This document shows, piece by piece, positions 9,600 through 21,550 of a DNA stretch of 64,000 bases. Each line of letters starts with the position of its first letter. Position 1 is the first letter of the stretch. Both the position numbers and the translations under genes were made by a program. The notes beneath the pieces were generated by a model. The model saw only the letters and a list, made by a program, of their open reading frames with translations. It was not told the DNA's origin and did not search any database. This DNA is from Mesostigma viride (lineage: Eukaryota > Streptophyta > Mesostigmatophyceae > Mesostigmatales > Mesostigmataceae): contig RPFO01001457.1 in assembly GCA_009746045.1 (NCBI GenBank), positions 1-64,000 of the forward strand. Direction: 5' to 3'.

Positions 9600-12590
9600 G
9601 GTGGCTGGCACGCATGGATGATGGTGGTGGGTGGCTGGCATGCATGGATGGTGGTGGTGGGTGCTGGCACGCATGGATGGTGGTGGTGGGGTGCTGGCAT
9701 GCATGGATGATGGTGGTGGGGTGCTGGCATGCATGGATGGTGGTGGTGGGTGGCTGGCACGCATGGATGGTGGTGGTGGGTGGCTGGCACGCATGGATGA
9801 TGGTGGTGGGGTGCTGGCATGCATGGATGGTGGTGGTGGGTGGCTGGCATGCATGGATGGTGGTGGTGGGTGGCTGGCATGCATGGATGGTGGTGGTGGG
9901 GTGCTGGCACGCATGGATGGTGGTGGTGGGGTGCTGGCACGCATGGATGGTGGTGGTGGGTGGCTGGCATGCATGGATGGTGGTGGTGGGGTGCTGGCAC
10001 GCATGGATGGTGGTGGTGGGGTGCTGGCATGCATGGATGATGGTGGTGGGGTGCTGGCATGCATGGATGGTGGTGGTGGGGTGCTGGCACGCATGGATGG
10101 TGGTGGTGGGTGGCTGGCACGCATGGATGGTGGTGGTGGGTGGCTGGCATGCATGGATGGTGGTGGTGGGTGGCTGGCACGCATGGATGGTGGTGGTGGG
10201 GTGCTGGCACGCATGGATGGTGGTGGTGGGGTGGGCACGCATGGATGGTGGTGGTGGGTGGCTGGCATGCATGGATGGTGGTGGTGGGTGCTGGCACGCA
10301 TGGATGGTGGTGGTGGGGTGCTGGCACGCATGGATGGTGGTGGTGGGGTGCTGGCACGCATGGATGGTGGTGGTGGGTGGCTGGCATGCATGGATGGTGG
10401 TGGTGGGTGCTGGCATGCATGGATGGTGGTGGTGGGTGGCTGGCATGCATGGATGGTGGTGGTGGTGGCTGGCACGCATGGATGGTGGTGGTGGGTGGCT
10501 GGCACGCATGGATGGTGGTGGTGGGTGGCTGGCACGCATGGATGGTGGTGGTGGGTGGCTGGCACGCATGGATGATGGTGGTGGGTGGCTGGCACGCATG
10601 GATGGTGGTGGTGGGTGGCTGGCACGCATGGATGATGGTGGTGGGTGGCTGGCATGCATGGATGGTGGTGGTGGGGTGCTGGCACGCATGGATGGTGGTG
10701 GTGGGGTGCTGGCACGCATGGATGGTGGTGGTGGGTGGCTGGCATGCATGGATGGTGGTGGTGGGGTGCTGGCACGCATGGATGATGGTGGGGGGTGCTG
10801 GCATGCATGGATGATGGTGGTGGGGTGCTGGCATGCATGGATGGTGGTGGTGGGTGGCTGGCATGCATGGATGGTGGTGGTGGGTGGCTGGCACGCATGG
10901 ATGGTGGTGGTGGGTGGCTGGCACGCATGGATGGTGGTGGGGTGCTGGCACGCATGGATGGTGGTGGTGGGTGGCTGGCATGCATGGATGGTGGTGGTGG
11001 GGTGCTGGCACGCATGGATGGTGGTGGTGGGGCTGGCATGCATGGATGATGGTGGTGGGGTGCTGGCATGCATGGATGGTGGTGGTGGGTGGCTGGCATG
11101 CATGGATGATGGTGGTGGGGTGCTGGCATGCATGGATGGTGGTGGTGGGGTGCTGGCACGCATGGATGGTGGTGGTGGGTGGCTGGCACGCATGGATGGT
11201 GGTGGTGGGTGGCTGGCACGCATGGATGGTGGTGGTGGGTGGCTGGCACGCATGGATGGTGGTGGTGGGTGGCTGGCACGCATGGATGATGGTGGTGGGT
11301 GGCTGGCACGCATGGATGGTGGTGGTGGGTGGCTGGCACGCATGGATGATGGTGGTGGTGGCTGGCATGCATGGATGGTGGTGGTGGGGTGCTGGCACGC
11401 ATGGATGGTGGTGGTGGGTGCTGGCATGCATGGATGATGGTGGTGGGGTGCTGGCATGCATGGATGGTGGTGGTGGGTGGCTGGCACGCATGGATGGTGG
11501 TGGTGGGGTGCTGGCATGCATGGATGGTGGTGGTGGGGTGCTGGCACGCATGGATGGTGGTGGTGGGTGCTGGCACGCATGGATGGTGGTGGTGGGTGGC
11601 TGGCATGCATGGATGGTGGTGGTGGGGTGCTGGCACGCATGGATGGTGGTGGTGGGGTGCTGGCACGCATGGATGGTGGTGGTGGGGTGCTGGCACGCAT
11701 GGATGGTGGGTGGGTGGCTGGCATGCATGGATGGTGGTGGTGGGTGCTGGCATGCATGGATGGTGGTGGTGGGTGGCTGGCATGCATGGATGGTGGTGGT
11801 GGGTGGCTGGCACGCATGGATGGTGGTGGTGGGTGGCTGGCACGCATGGATGGTGGTGGTGGGTGGCTGGCACGCATGGATGGTGGTGGTGGGTGGCTGG
11901 CACGCATGGATGATGGTGGTGGGTGGCTGGCACGCATGGATGGTGGTGGTGGGTGGCTGGCACGCATGGATGATGGTGGTGGGTGGCTGGCATGCATGGA
12001 TGGTGGTGGTGGGGTGCTGGCACGCATGGATGGTGGTGGGGTGCTGGCACGCATGGATGGTGGTGGTGGGTGGCTGGCATGCATGGATGGTGGTGGTGGG
12101 TGGCTGGCACGCATGGATGATGGTGGTGGGGTGCTGGCATGCATGGATGATGGTGGTGGGGTGCTGGCATGCATGGATGGTGGTGGGTGGCTGGCATGCA
12201 TGGATGGTGGTGGTGGGTGGCTGGCACGCATGGATGGTGGTGGTGGGGTGCTGGCACGCATGGATGGTGGTGGTGGGGTGCTGGCACGCATGGATGGTGG
12301 TGGTGGGTGGCTGGCATGCATGGATGGTGGTGGTGGGGTGCTGGCACGCATGGATGGTGGTGGTGGGGTGCTGGCATGCATGGATGATGGTGGTGGGGTG
12401 CTGGCATGCATGGATGGTGGTGGTGGGTGGCTGGCATGCATGGATGATGGTGGTGGGGTGCTGGCATGCATGGATGGTGGTGGTGGGTGGCTGGCATGCA
12501 TGGATGGTGGTGGTGGTGGCTGGCACGCATGGATGGTGGTGGTGGGTGGCTGGCACGCATGGATGGTGGTGGTGGGTGGCTGGCACGCAT
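9600..12590. repeat. 30-bp minisatellite, left block of about 100 units
   Basis: Each unit contains GCATGGATGGTGGTGGTGGG preceded by GGCTGGCA with T or C next. Variants are GATGATGG for GATGGTGG and GGGTGCTGG for GGTGGCTGG. Some units lose one or three bases. Unit length divisible by three and lack of stops produce open frames over 1,000 codons long on both strands (HHHHPCMPA / MDGGGGWLA periodic proteins). These are repeat artefacts, not genes. The array resumes at 14072 after a transposon. Confidence 0.95.
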
Positions 12591-14071
12591 CAGAGTTCAA
12601 TTATACGCAATACGGGTTATACGCGCGGGGTCCGTATAATGGATAATACGGTATAATACGGTATTATCCGGAAATTATACGCAAATACTGGATTTCGTCG
12701 TTTTTGGGGTTGTTTCATGCATTTTGATATCATTTCAAGCAGTCCACATGTTTCTGACACTAAATTACACATGATACATGGGTTGCCACTGCCCAGCAGT
12801 GCTTGGGAACACTGGACGTGTAAACCGGGGTTCCCAAGGAGCTAGATTACCTATGCATTATACCCTAAAAAACAACGCCAAATGAAATGGAAAGATGAAA
12901 AAAGCAAAAGAAGTAAGATGGCTATGCTTCCATGCAAGCAGGTCCTGGGCATCTCCATGTTTCTTGTATGCATGAGGAGCACACAAGAAGAAGGCTGACT
13001 TTGGCGAGCAAAACAAGAAATAGTGGCTAGATCTGGCCAGAAAACCACTTGTTTCGAGATGCTTTTAGCAAGAAAAAACATCGCGTTATCAAGCTTATCA
13101 TATTTATAAACCGTGCCAAGCACTACGTCACTGCTTTCGATGAAGCATAAGCTAATAGCAGACAAATCTGGTCCAAATCTGCATGTCGTAGTGGTATTCC
13201 CCAACCATCACAAGCCAACAATGCGTAGAGACAGTAAAGCAACCAAAAGACAAGCAGAAAACCTCCATTATAGGTCTACGATTATTTACAATCCACCCAA
13301 CAACTTGATACAGTACAATGAACACGTGAACAGGATAGCACGTACCAGATCAAAACCGCATATTACCTTTCTTGACGGAGCCAGCATGCCCACCTGATGG
13401 ACGTAGCTGCGAGCCTTTCCTGGCCGTCGTCGCTTATAAATCATGTAAGGAATAACGTGAAACAGCTATCCGCGTTCAAATGTAGGGGCATTTCCCGCCT
13501 ATCAACAGTTAGCACATGCACGGTCGCCACCTGGTTGCTGAAGCGAGGTTGCCGCATCGAGCAGAAGGTCGAGACACATCCGCGCACATCCCAACGCTGC
13601 CTGGCCAAGGATATAAGCTTTTCAAGACCTAAGGATCATGCCTAAAATGTAAAGCGGCCATGCTCTCGTACCAGTCAGTTTTCTGTATGACTTCAATATT
13701 CGGTGCATGGCTGCCCGAGAGGAAAGGGCAGAGACTAATCACTAAACAGCATGGAGGGTTGCCATGCTACAGTGTAGCTTGCTTGTAAGATCCTTGTGTC
13801 TCACGGTCGCCAAATGTCAACCAGTGGATGGTTTCCGTAGTGTTTCTAAGTTCCCTTGCTTTCCCGCCTTGGTTCCCGCACGAAAAATTTGGCTGCCGGA
13901 CCTCGGATGAGCGCGAAAACCCCAATATACGCGCGCTGATACGTGTTATTCGCCGTATTATACGTAAAAATACGCAAATCGTATAAAACGGATAAAAATT
14001 ATACGCTCGACCTTGTATAACGCGTATTATACCGTATTATACCGTATAATACGCCGTATAATTGAACACTG
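12591..14071. mobile_element. Non-autonomous hAT-type transposon, 1481 bp, inside the minisatellite
   Basis: Left end CAGAGTTCAATTATACG, right end the inverted CAGTGTTCAATTATACG (16 of 17 match). The 8-bp TSD GCACGCAT at 12583-12590 and 14072-14079 is itself part of a minisatellite unit. The outer 80 bases at each end are full of TATAATACGG / CCGTATTATA repeats, likely subterminal binding sites. No transposase frame is present; the longest internal frame (12851-13204, minus) has no recognisable hAT feature. The insertion splits a formerly continuous array. Confidence 0.9.
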
Positions 14072-14567
14072 GCACGCATGGATGGTGGTGGTGGGTGGCT
14101 GGCACGCATGGATGATGGTGGTGGGTGGCTGGCACGCATGGATGGTGGTGGTGGGTGGCTGGCACGCATGGATGATGGTGGTGGGTGGCTGGCATGCATG
14201 GTGGTGGTGGGGTGCTGGCACGCATGGATGGTGGTGGTGGGGTGCTGGCATGCATGGATGATGGTGGTGGGTGCTGGCATGCATGGATGGTGGTGGTGGG
14301 TGCTGGCACGCATGGATGGTGGTGGTGGGTGCTGGCATGCATGGATGGTGGTGGTGGGTGGCTGGCACGCATGGATGGTGGTGGTGGGTGGCTGGCACGC
14401 ATGGATGGTGGTGGTGGGTGCTGGCATGCATGGATGATGGTGGTGGGGTGCTGGCATGCATGGATGGTGGTGGTGGGTGGCTGGCACGCATGGATGGTGG
14501 TGGTGGGTGGCTGGCACGCATGGATGATGGTGGTGGGGTGCTGGCATGCATGGATGGTGGTGGTGGA
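14072..14567. repeat. 30-bp minisatellite, right block of about 16 units
   Basis: Same unit and variants as at 9600-12590. It is the other side of the array cut by the hAT element. One unit near 14195 has lost GAT. Confidence 0.95.
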
Positions 14568-15066
14568 CATATCGCTGGCTGAGGACCAACACGAAAAAAG
14601 AAGCCATATCGCTGGCTGAGGACCAACACGAAAAAAGAAAACATATCGCTGGCTGACGACCAACACGAAAAAAGAAAACATATCGCTGGCTGACGACCAA
14701 CACGAAAAAAGAAAACATTTAGCTGGCTTAGGACCAACACGAAAAAAGAAAACATTTAGCTGGCAGAGGACCAATACGAAAAAATACTCTGGTCGCTCGC
14801 TGAGGACCAACCCTTAAAAAGAAGCCGTGTCGCTGGCTGAGGACCAACACGAAAAAAGAAAACATATTGCTGGCTGAGGACCAACCCTAAAAAAGAAGGC
14901 ATATCGCTGGCTGAGGACCAACACGAAAAAAGAAGCCATGTCGCTGGCTGAGGACCAACCCTTAAAAAGAAGGCATATCGCTGGCCGAGAACCAACCAGA
15001 AAAAAGAAGTCATGTCGCTGGCTGAGGACCAACACGAAAAAACAAGCCATATCGCTGGCTGAGGAC
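14567..15066. repeat. 37-bp tandem repeat, about 13 units
   Basis: The array begins without a gap at the end of the 30-bp minisatellite. Units contain CGCTGGCTGAGGACCAACAC followed by GAAAAAAGAAG or CCTTAAAAAGAAG. The periodic FFVLVLSQ-type frames on the minus strand are by-products. Confidence 0.9.
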
Positions 15067-16440
15067 TACAAAAGGGCATCATAGACGCCACCCTGCTCGC
15101 GCGAGTAAGTAGGGGTTCGTTGCACATTTACCTGCACGCATAAATCAGGAAGGGGGAAAAACGGCATTGAACAGGACCACGATTAGAATTGGGCTAGCTA
15201 TAAACTAACCGGACCATTTGAAGGCATAGCAACAAACATCACGCTCGACATCAAAAAAGACTGCGCTGTTGATGCACCTTTTTCATTATGGCGGCGAGTT
15301 GAGGCGGCAGTCTCACCATCTTCAGCTAGCAGCGATGATTATTACAGAAAACAGCTATGGCGGCAGCAGTGGTGGTGCGGTTTTCGAAACCCAACAGCTG
15401 TTGTGACCGATCGTCCGTGGAGCGACCCCTGTCAACGGCCCAGCGTAACCGGCGTTCAGGACGGAAAACGTGGCATGCTCGCCATTCGGCCAACGAGGCG
15501 AAACGCGGCGCTAGATTATTCTTATTGACAAACCGCGCATGCGGATTGGACGACTCACAATGTGACGTAATCCAAGCGTCGGTCTTCACGGTCCCGCAGG
15601 TATAAAAAGGAACAACACGCAGCCAATTTGACGCTACAATCGGGATGTTTGGATTCGGGCGTCACCATGCTGCCGTGGATAACGACGTCCGCGGTTCGAT
15701 TCTAGCGTGAGCCCGGTGCTTTTTTGCACGTCGTCTGAGAGATCATCTGTCATATTACCACCAGTCGTCACTCTGCAAAGCGACGTGCCTACTGCCACGT
15801 GGTATGGCAAAAATTTCGAATGCAGAACTTTTGGGGTATACAAATAAATATATTCATGAATCGGGTATAGTAAATGTATGGGGATATATACTAACATGCT
15901 AGCCAATATATTTATACTTTCTGCTGTCCATATGCTTATTATTATGATTATTGTTATGAATATGATATATGTTCTTTCTAATATTTGTTAAATATATTTT
16001 CCTATTTACTGCTAACTTACTGTACTAGTTTTTTATATAAATGACTAGTACTAGATAGATTAATGCCATGAATACAAATTTAAAATATAGATTAAATTTT
16101 ATGACAATATTACATATATTTATGGACATCACTCTTTTTTTCATACAATAAGTAGAAAATATTTAGTATTAGAGATAGCTAGTCTGTCCAGTTCATATTT
16201 CTTCTATCTAAACAATAATGATTGTAATAGAAATAGTACTAAATACTAATTAAAACTATATAAATACCAATAAATACTTTCCATATTTCTGCTACATAAT
16301 TAAACAATAATGATTAAAACAATTATGTTCAATATTCAATTTCATTTAGTAGAATCTTAAATAATTCCATGAATTAATTCACGTATTTTCCTGTCTTGGT
16401 GTGATCATCCAGGTACCTCGGCAACGACACGACACGCCTG
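15067..16440. other. Unassigned spacer, AT-rich from about 15840 to 16375
   Basis: No gene is supported. A TATAAAAAGG at 15601 and a tRNA-like GGTTCGATTC near 15691 followed by a T-run were noted, but neither has a supporting transcript structure. The AT-rich half has many ATATATTT and AATACTA words. Confidence 0.35.
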
Positions 16441-16444
16441 AAAA

Positions 16445-19400
16445 ATGAGCCGGGAAGGTGTGTTTCCAATGATGCAAATCTTGGTCGCGCTGCAGCGCGA
16501 CCTCTTCTCAGTTCCATACGAAAAGGCCTTAAAACTTGTGTGTAACTTCGCAAGGGTCGCGCTGCAGAGCTACCAAAAATTTCATGAAGTTTGACTTTCT
16601 CTATATTTGCTTCGCAATTGAGATTCTTTTGTATCTGCGAAGAAGGTGGGGTCATTTCGCGGAGTGACCCTGCTAATATGTTAATTTCCGTGAATTTCTT
16701 TTTGTTTCTGCAGCACGGGAACGGGTGTTTCTTTCGCCAACCTCCTCCTCCTTGCGTGGCGGCTTTGCTAATCGACTCAATGCCCACAACTTGAGCATCG
16801 GGACACCGACGCCCCTTGCAGCGGATCTGAAAAACAGCTCGAAACGAAATTTCGGGAATGAGAACCGCAGCACCTCGCCCGCCGTCAGGAAGCCAGCGAA
16901 AAGGCCTGGCCAGTACGCCGAGAAGAAGTCTGTTGTGGGGACTCATCTTGCTGATGAGGCGTACAACGTAGTTCATCACATGAGGAATGAATCTACCAAG
17001 CGGGCCTCTTTTGAGGAGATTGTTGATGGCTTCAATAAGAGGGCTGACGAGCTCAAGGCGGAGCATTTTGACATTCCGGTGGCCAAGCTTTTTGATGAGC
17101 AGCGGCTTGCACAACTGTCGAGGTCTTGGGTGGCTCGGCTGATCGCCCTTTTTGACGACCTGTCGAAATCCGACCATGACAGAGACGTCAAGATCATTTT
17201 GGTGTCAACTCTTTTTTGTGGGGACGACATCGAGAAGGAGTTTTCGGCGGCAGAGTTGGAGAGAATGACGGGTGTCCCCGCGAAGACCATTCTCAAAGTT
17301 CGGGCGATCAGAAAGCAACAGAAGATGGAGTTCCTGACGCGTGCGCTGGCGCGAAAGAAGAGGAAGTTGCCCCAATTTGTAATCGAGTCGATCGCGCAGG
17401 CTTGGACTGATGAGGAGAACTCGCGCGCTTCGCCCCAAGAGAGGGATACCATAAAGACGCACGAACGAGTTGGCAATCGTGCGATTTTGGTTGGTGTCCA
17501 AGGGGCCTACTTCTACCTCACCTCGAAGGAGGACATATATCTCAAGTTTTTAGCGGAGCACACGTACTGGGACAAGAAAAGTCCGCAGTATGAGAAGGAT
17601 GTCGGCATCCATGTCGGATATACGACTTTCTGCAAGTACGCCCCCAAAACCGTCAAGGGGAAGTGGAAGGAGAGAAACGTGTGCGCCTGTGAGACGCATA
17701 CGGTCATGCAGTCGAAGGTAGCGGCATGGACTAGGTACTGCAAGGCGAAGCACGGCAAGAACTGCAAGTGCGGCGACGAGTGTGAGGGATGTTTAAGGGC
17801 GAGATTGCCTGACGGCACGTGCGGGATGTTCGAAAGCCTGCACACGACCGAATGGGTGAAGCACTTCCATTGCCGTGTGGCGGAGGCGGATGGGGGTAGT
17901 GAGCTGGGGGGTGGGGCAAACTCGGCGAGAAACGAAGAGGAGGAAGGGGACAATAATGTGACGGAAGATGAATGGCAGGGGCAAGACCTTGACGATCTTG
18001 AAATAAATGAGAGGATCGTGGAGGATGAGGAAGGGGTGCCAAGGGTAGGGGACCCATCCATGGAGGAGGGGTCTGTCTTTCGCATTCTGAAGAGGGCATG
18101 TATGGAGAACTCGTGTCCCGAGTCCCGGTGTGGCATCAAAGACTGGGTGTTGTGTGACCGGGACAAGAATTCAACAGAACTACTAAATTGGTTCAGATAC
18201 GTGAAGAAGGAGGTAGTGGTTTCCCGACCGGCAGGGGAGGTAAGCGTGTTTGGATTTTGTGACGCAATTATTTCGCAGCGTCATTCTGCAGCGCGATGTT
18301 AATTTAAAGGCTTTTCTGATACTTTATGAATATGTTACTTGCAAATTTACTTCATCCCTTGGTTAAAACAGGACGCGACCGATCGGCGGGTCCCGGAGAA
18401 GGTCAAGCGGCCCGTACAGGAAACGATGAGGTCAACGCCCGCGCAGCTGAGGCTGGCGATTATCGAGAGTTGGGAGGACTTTACCAACCACTGCTTTACG
18501 TCATGGTGGCAGTCGGCAACGATCAAGGACCGGGAGAGGAACATGACTGAGGGGGATGTGCTCGTGCATGGAGATTGGGCCGAGAATTACGAGAACAACA
18601 ACTACGTCCAACTGCAGTCGCAGTACTTTCACAAGACGAGCTTTGTCCTCATGCCCATGATCGTGCGATATTTGCACAATGGTGCGATGGCAAAGCGAAC
18701 GTTCTTTTTTCTCGGGGAAGCCAAGATGAAGCGGGGAGAGCGGGCGCTCGTCTACGCGCTGAGGACAATCATGGAAACCCTGCGCGGACTTGGTGTGGGG
18801 GTGAAGAGGATGTTCATGTGCTCTGACAACTGCTCATCCCAGTTCAAGTCCAAGTACGTGGTTAACGCCGTCTTCCGCCTCCTCATGCAGGATCCCGACT
18901 TGGAATCCTTCGAGTACCACTACTTGGGTGAGCAGCACGGGAAGGGGGAGGTGGATGGTCAGGGAGCGAAGTTCAAGTGCATTGTGAGGAACATGCAATG
19001 CATTCCTGAGAACCAGGGCATCGTTACAGGGCGCCAGATCGTCAAGTACATGCGGGACAGCTGGGAAGGAGGCAAAACCACGAGCAGGGAGTCGGCCCGC
19101 GCTCGGGCAGAGGGCGTCCACCGTCATTTCTTTCATTTTCCTGAGGTGCGAAACTCAATTTTTCTTGAACTTGATTGAGGTATCTCTGCAGAGTGACCTT
19201 TTGCCCATTTGCATTTTATTATTTGATAATGCTAAAAGAACTGGTATGAATTAGCGTCTTATATAGTGAAAAATGCATGCAAAGCACTTTCAAAGGGGTA
19301 TCTCTGCAGAGTGACCCTTCATGTGTACTTGATCTATTGACACATACCAACTTTCCGTTTCTGACATTCTCCCTCATTGCAGGACCTCGACTCCGGCGCC

Positions 19401-20126
19401 CGTATGATACCGACGCGTGTCGAGGCCATCAAGCAAGCGCACTGGTGGCGCCTGGACAAGTCTGACCCGGGGCTCCTGATGATGAGGCGTTTTTCGTGCT
19501 ACTGCCCAGCCTGCCTAGCTAACAGGTGGGAGGAGTGCCGGACCGAGTGGACACATATCGAGGAATTTAACGATGAGGGCCAAACGATGAAAACTTTCCG
19601 CCTGATGCCGCCAACGCAGCCCATACCTCCGGTTCGCCAGCTGACGCGGGCGGAACTGCTGAAGGATCAAAGGGATGCCATTGGCAGGCAGATGCGCATG
19701 TATGATTACATCGCAGTTCCGTCAGACAGAGAGGACGTGAACCACAATTCCGCCCACCCTTTTTGGGTGATGCAGGTGGTGAGGGAGGCCTCAGTGCTGG
19801 AGAAGGAGGAGGTTAGGTGGGTTGAGGGACAAAACGGACGGCAGAAGGAGATTTTCTTGCCCGGCCACGCCGTTCTGGCGGTTCGGCTGTGGAAGCGAGA
19901 TATGCATGACCCCCTGCATTTTACTCTGGATTTGGCTGATTGGCCGGAGTCCCGCCCAGCCGACCTGGTCGATTGCTATCTGTGCATCTCCGCTGCTCTT
20001 CCGCTCCAGTGCATGGTCCTTGGCAACCAAAGGCAAGCCTACGTTGATATGAGCAAGGAGCTTGACGCGTGGCTAACCGCTCTTGTACGCAACCAGCAAG
20101 CCCCGGAGGGGCTGCCACCGGCTTAA
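16445..20126 (+). CDS. DDE-like transposase-family protein, four predicted exons (gene 1)
   Basis: Predicted exons are 16445-16457, 16714-18239, 18372-19145 and 19383-20126, about 1018 residues, with all junctions GT..AG and in phase. The 13-base first exon is tentative; the other junctions are supported by matching splice positions in the paralogue at 41932-47100. Residues about 300-360 carry HVGYTTFCKY, CACETHT and a CKCGDECEGC cluster that could bind zinc. Residues 575-710 carry DWAENY (Asp581), SDNCSSQFKS (Asp665) and GEQHGKGEVDG (Glu706). The three acidic residues, the last two about 40 apart, suggest an RNase-H-fold DDE nuclease. The last exon has an HWWRLDKSD start and a CYCPACL..RWEEC cluster. 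No frameshift or stop was seen, so it may be intact. It could be a mobile transposase or a domesticated one. The family name is not assigned. Confidence 0.6.
16483..16670. repeat. Three palindromes in predicted intron 1 of gene 1
   Basis: A perfect 20-bp palindrome, GGTCGCGCTGCAGCGCGACC, lies at 16483-16502. Degenerate versions lie at 16555-16574 (GGTCGCGCTGCAGAGCTACC) and 16649-16670 (GGGTCATTTCGCGGAGTGAC..). Related motifs recur in the other introns and 3' flank of the same gene. Confidence 0.8.
18240..18371 (+). other. Intron 2 of gene 1, with degenerate palindromes
   Basis: The 132-bp intron has donor GAG|GTAAGC and acceptor AAACAG|GAC, phase 0. It contains GTGACGC..GCGTCAT as an inverted pair at about 18262-18284, then CTGCAGCGCGAT, both resembling the palindrome of intron 1. 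The paralogue has a phase-0 intron at the same place. Confidence 0.7.
19146..19382 (+). other. Intron 3 of gene 1, with two identical 20-mers
   Basis: The 237-bp intron has donor GAG|GTGCGA and acceptor CATTGCAG|GAC, phase 0. GGTATCTCTGCAGAGTGACC occurs twice without change at 19179-19198 and 19297-19316. It is an imperfect palindrome with the same GCTGCAG-type centre. The paralogue has an intron at the same position. Confidence 0.75.
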
Positions 20127-20132
20127 ACTTTC

Positions 20133-20646
20133 GGGGACGCTCCGCAGCGCCACCCCTACGGATCTTTAAGCCTGGGCTTTATTCGCCTACGGTTGGGACA
20201 GTGTTTATTCGTGTTTATATATTTTTGGAGAACATTTTTTTGTTTTTTCATATGTTACATTAGATGACAAGTGGCTGGGAACATTGTTAGCCTCGGTAGT
20301 GACAAATTTTAGTATATTTCCGTGTCGAAATGGCGAGTATTTTATTTAACTTGTACAATAATTTTTCGAATTACAAATTTATAATTTGGTTTGACCTAAA
20401 AATCATGTCGTCACTCAAATATGTAGTTGCTGTGTAGGACTTTCCGTCTGCAAATTGGTTCGTACTAATTTCGAATGTCACAACAATGTTACTGTACTAA
20501 GGCCTCTTTGGTAGATGTCTTAAAACACAAATTCGCTCCGGAAGTGCCAAAGTACCTTGCTTGTAACCGGACTAGTTACGAATTGTGATTGGAAGGTTGT
20601 CCCCTACAACCACAAGGAATAGAGGGGACGCTCCGCAGCGCCACCC
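20133..20646. repeat. Two palindrome copies in the 3' flank of gene 1
   Basis: GGGGACGCTCCGCAGCGCCA is found at 20133 (seven bases after the stop codon) and again at 20624, both followed by CCC and TACG. The inner CGCT..AGCG arms match the intronic palindromes. Between them is AT-rich sequence with no gene. Confidence 0.75.
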
Positions 20647-20720
20647 ATACGACAGTCCGGACCGGGCTTTGCTGAAATAATTTTCTCACTCGCAACTTAG
20701 CCATCAAACTCACTTTTACG

Positions 20721-21193
20721 ATGGAGCGCGCCGATGTTTTTGGTTCGCAGCATACATATGTGCATGTCGATAAAAAGGAGCATGCGGCCAACATGTATGT
20801 TGAAATCGACTCCCCCCCCACGACTTCCCACGCTCCCTGCGGGGACCGTTTGGAGGTTGGGGTTCAGGTGTCATTGCGTTCGGAAACGGGATGATCGACC
20901 TGATGCCCCCAGATTCAGATTTGGCGCCTGCCCCCCGTGTTCCGGGTAAGGCCAGGGTGGTGCAATGCCTCCAGAATGAGGGCACGGAAATTTCGCCCAA
21001 TGTCTCGGCTGTGCGCCTCCGGGCTGAGGCCCAGCATGAGTTCTTGAATGCGGCGGAAATAGGTGGGGCCGTATGGGCCCCCAAACAATTTTCCAACGAG
21101 CCTCCAAATTTCGTGGGGGACTTGTACAAGGGAGCGTACAAGTTTCGTGACATTGAGATCGATGGATGGGGGTCATTTCTCCAGGAAAAGTGA
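20721..21193 (+). pseudogene. Small unknown gene with an apparent frameshift
   Basis: A frame opens at an ATG at 20721 (MERADVFGSQHTYVHVDKKE) and stops at 20894. An overlapping frame, open from about 20807, continues to 21193 (start region MIDLMPPDSDLAPAPRV, end FRDIEIDGWGSFLQEK). Both have ordinary, non-repetitive composition, and one indel near 20885 would join them into about 155 residues. It follows directly after the last palindrome of gene 1 and could be a second protein of the same element. No family was recognised. The minus-strand frames over the same region look like shadows. Confidence 0.35.
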
Positions 21194-21550
21194 ATGCCGG
21201 TCCCATTTGGCAAATATAATCGATGATTAATTCCATGCAACATTTTGCGTTGGTCAAAGGTGTAAATTTGCATTATTCATCGATTCAATAAAATTATGGG
21301 GGTGGGTATACCCACCATTTGATGGTTGAAAGTACTACTAGCTTCGTCGATTAACTCTTCTCAACATGGTCCTCTAGTCGACTAGGATTGTACCAATCCA
21401 TCAGGGTATCGAGAAACTTGTTATGCCGAAACACTCCGGTCGAAAATTTCGTGCCACCTGCAGGCAATCAAAAAGCGCACGCGGACCGACGGGAAAGAGT
21501 AGTTTGTTACGAAGTTAAAAAAACGACGAAAAGTGTCACACTTTTCGGAA
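21194..21550. other. Spacer before a LINE
   Basis: Nothing recognisable was found apart from a short hairpin GGTGGGTATACCCACC at 21302-21317. The start of the LINE at about 21550 is only approximate. Confidence 0.35.

Noticed and set aside
9130-12656. Open frames of 300-1,156 codons on both strands across the 30-bp minisatellite
   Set aside because: The unit is a multiple of three and free of stops, so all frames open automatically. The peptides are perfectly periodic and present on both strands.
9600-14567. CRISPR-like regular repeats
   Set aside because: The 30-bp units abut with no unique spacers. Same for the 37-bp, 71-bp and 50045-50550 arrays. The context is eukaryotic.
15655-15722. 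tRNA gene suggested by GGTTCGATTC and a following T-run
   Set aside because: Acceptor, D and anticodon stems cannot be paired in a proper cloverleaf, and the span is too short.
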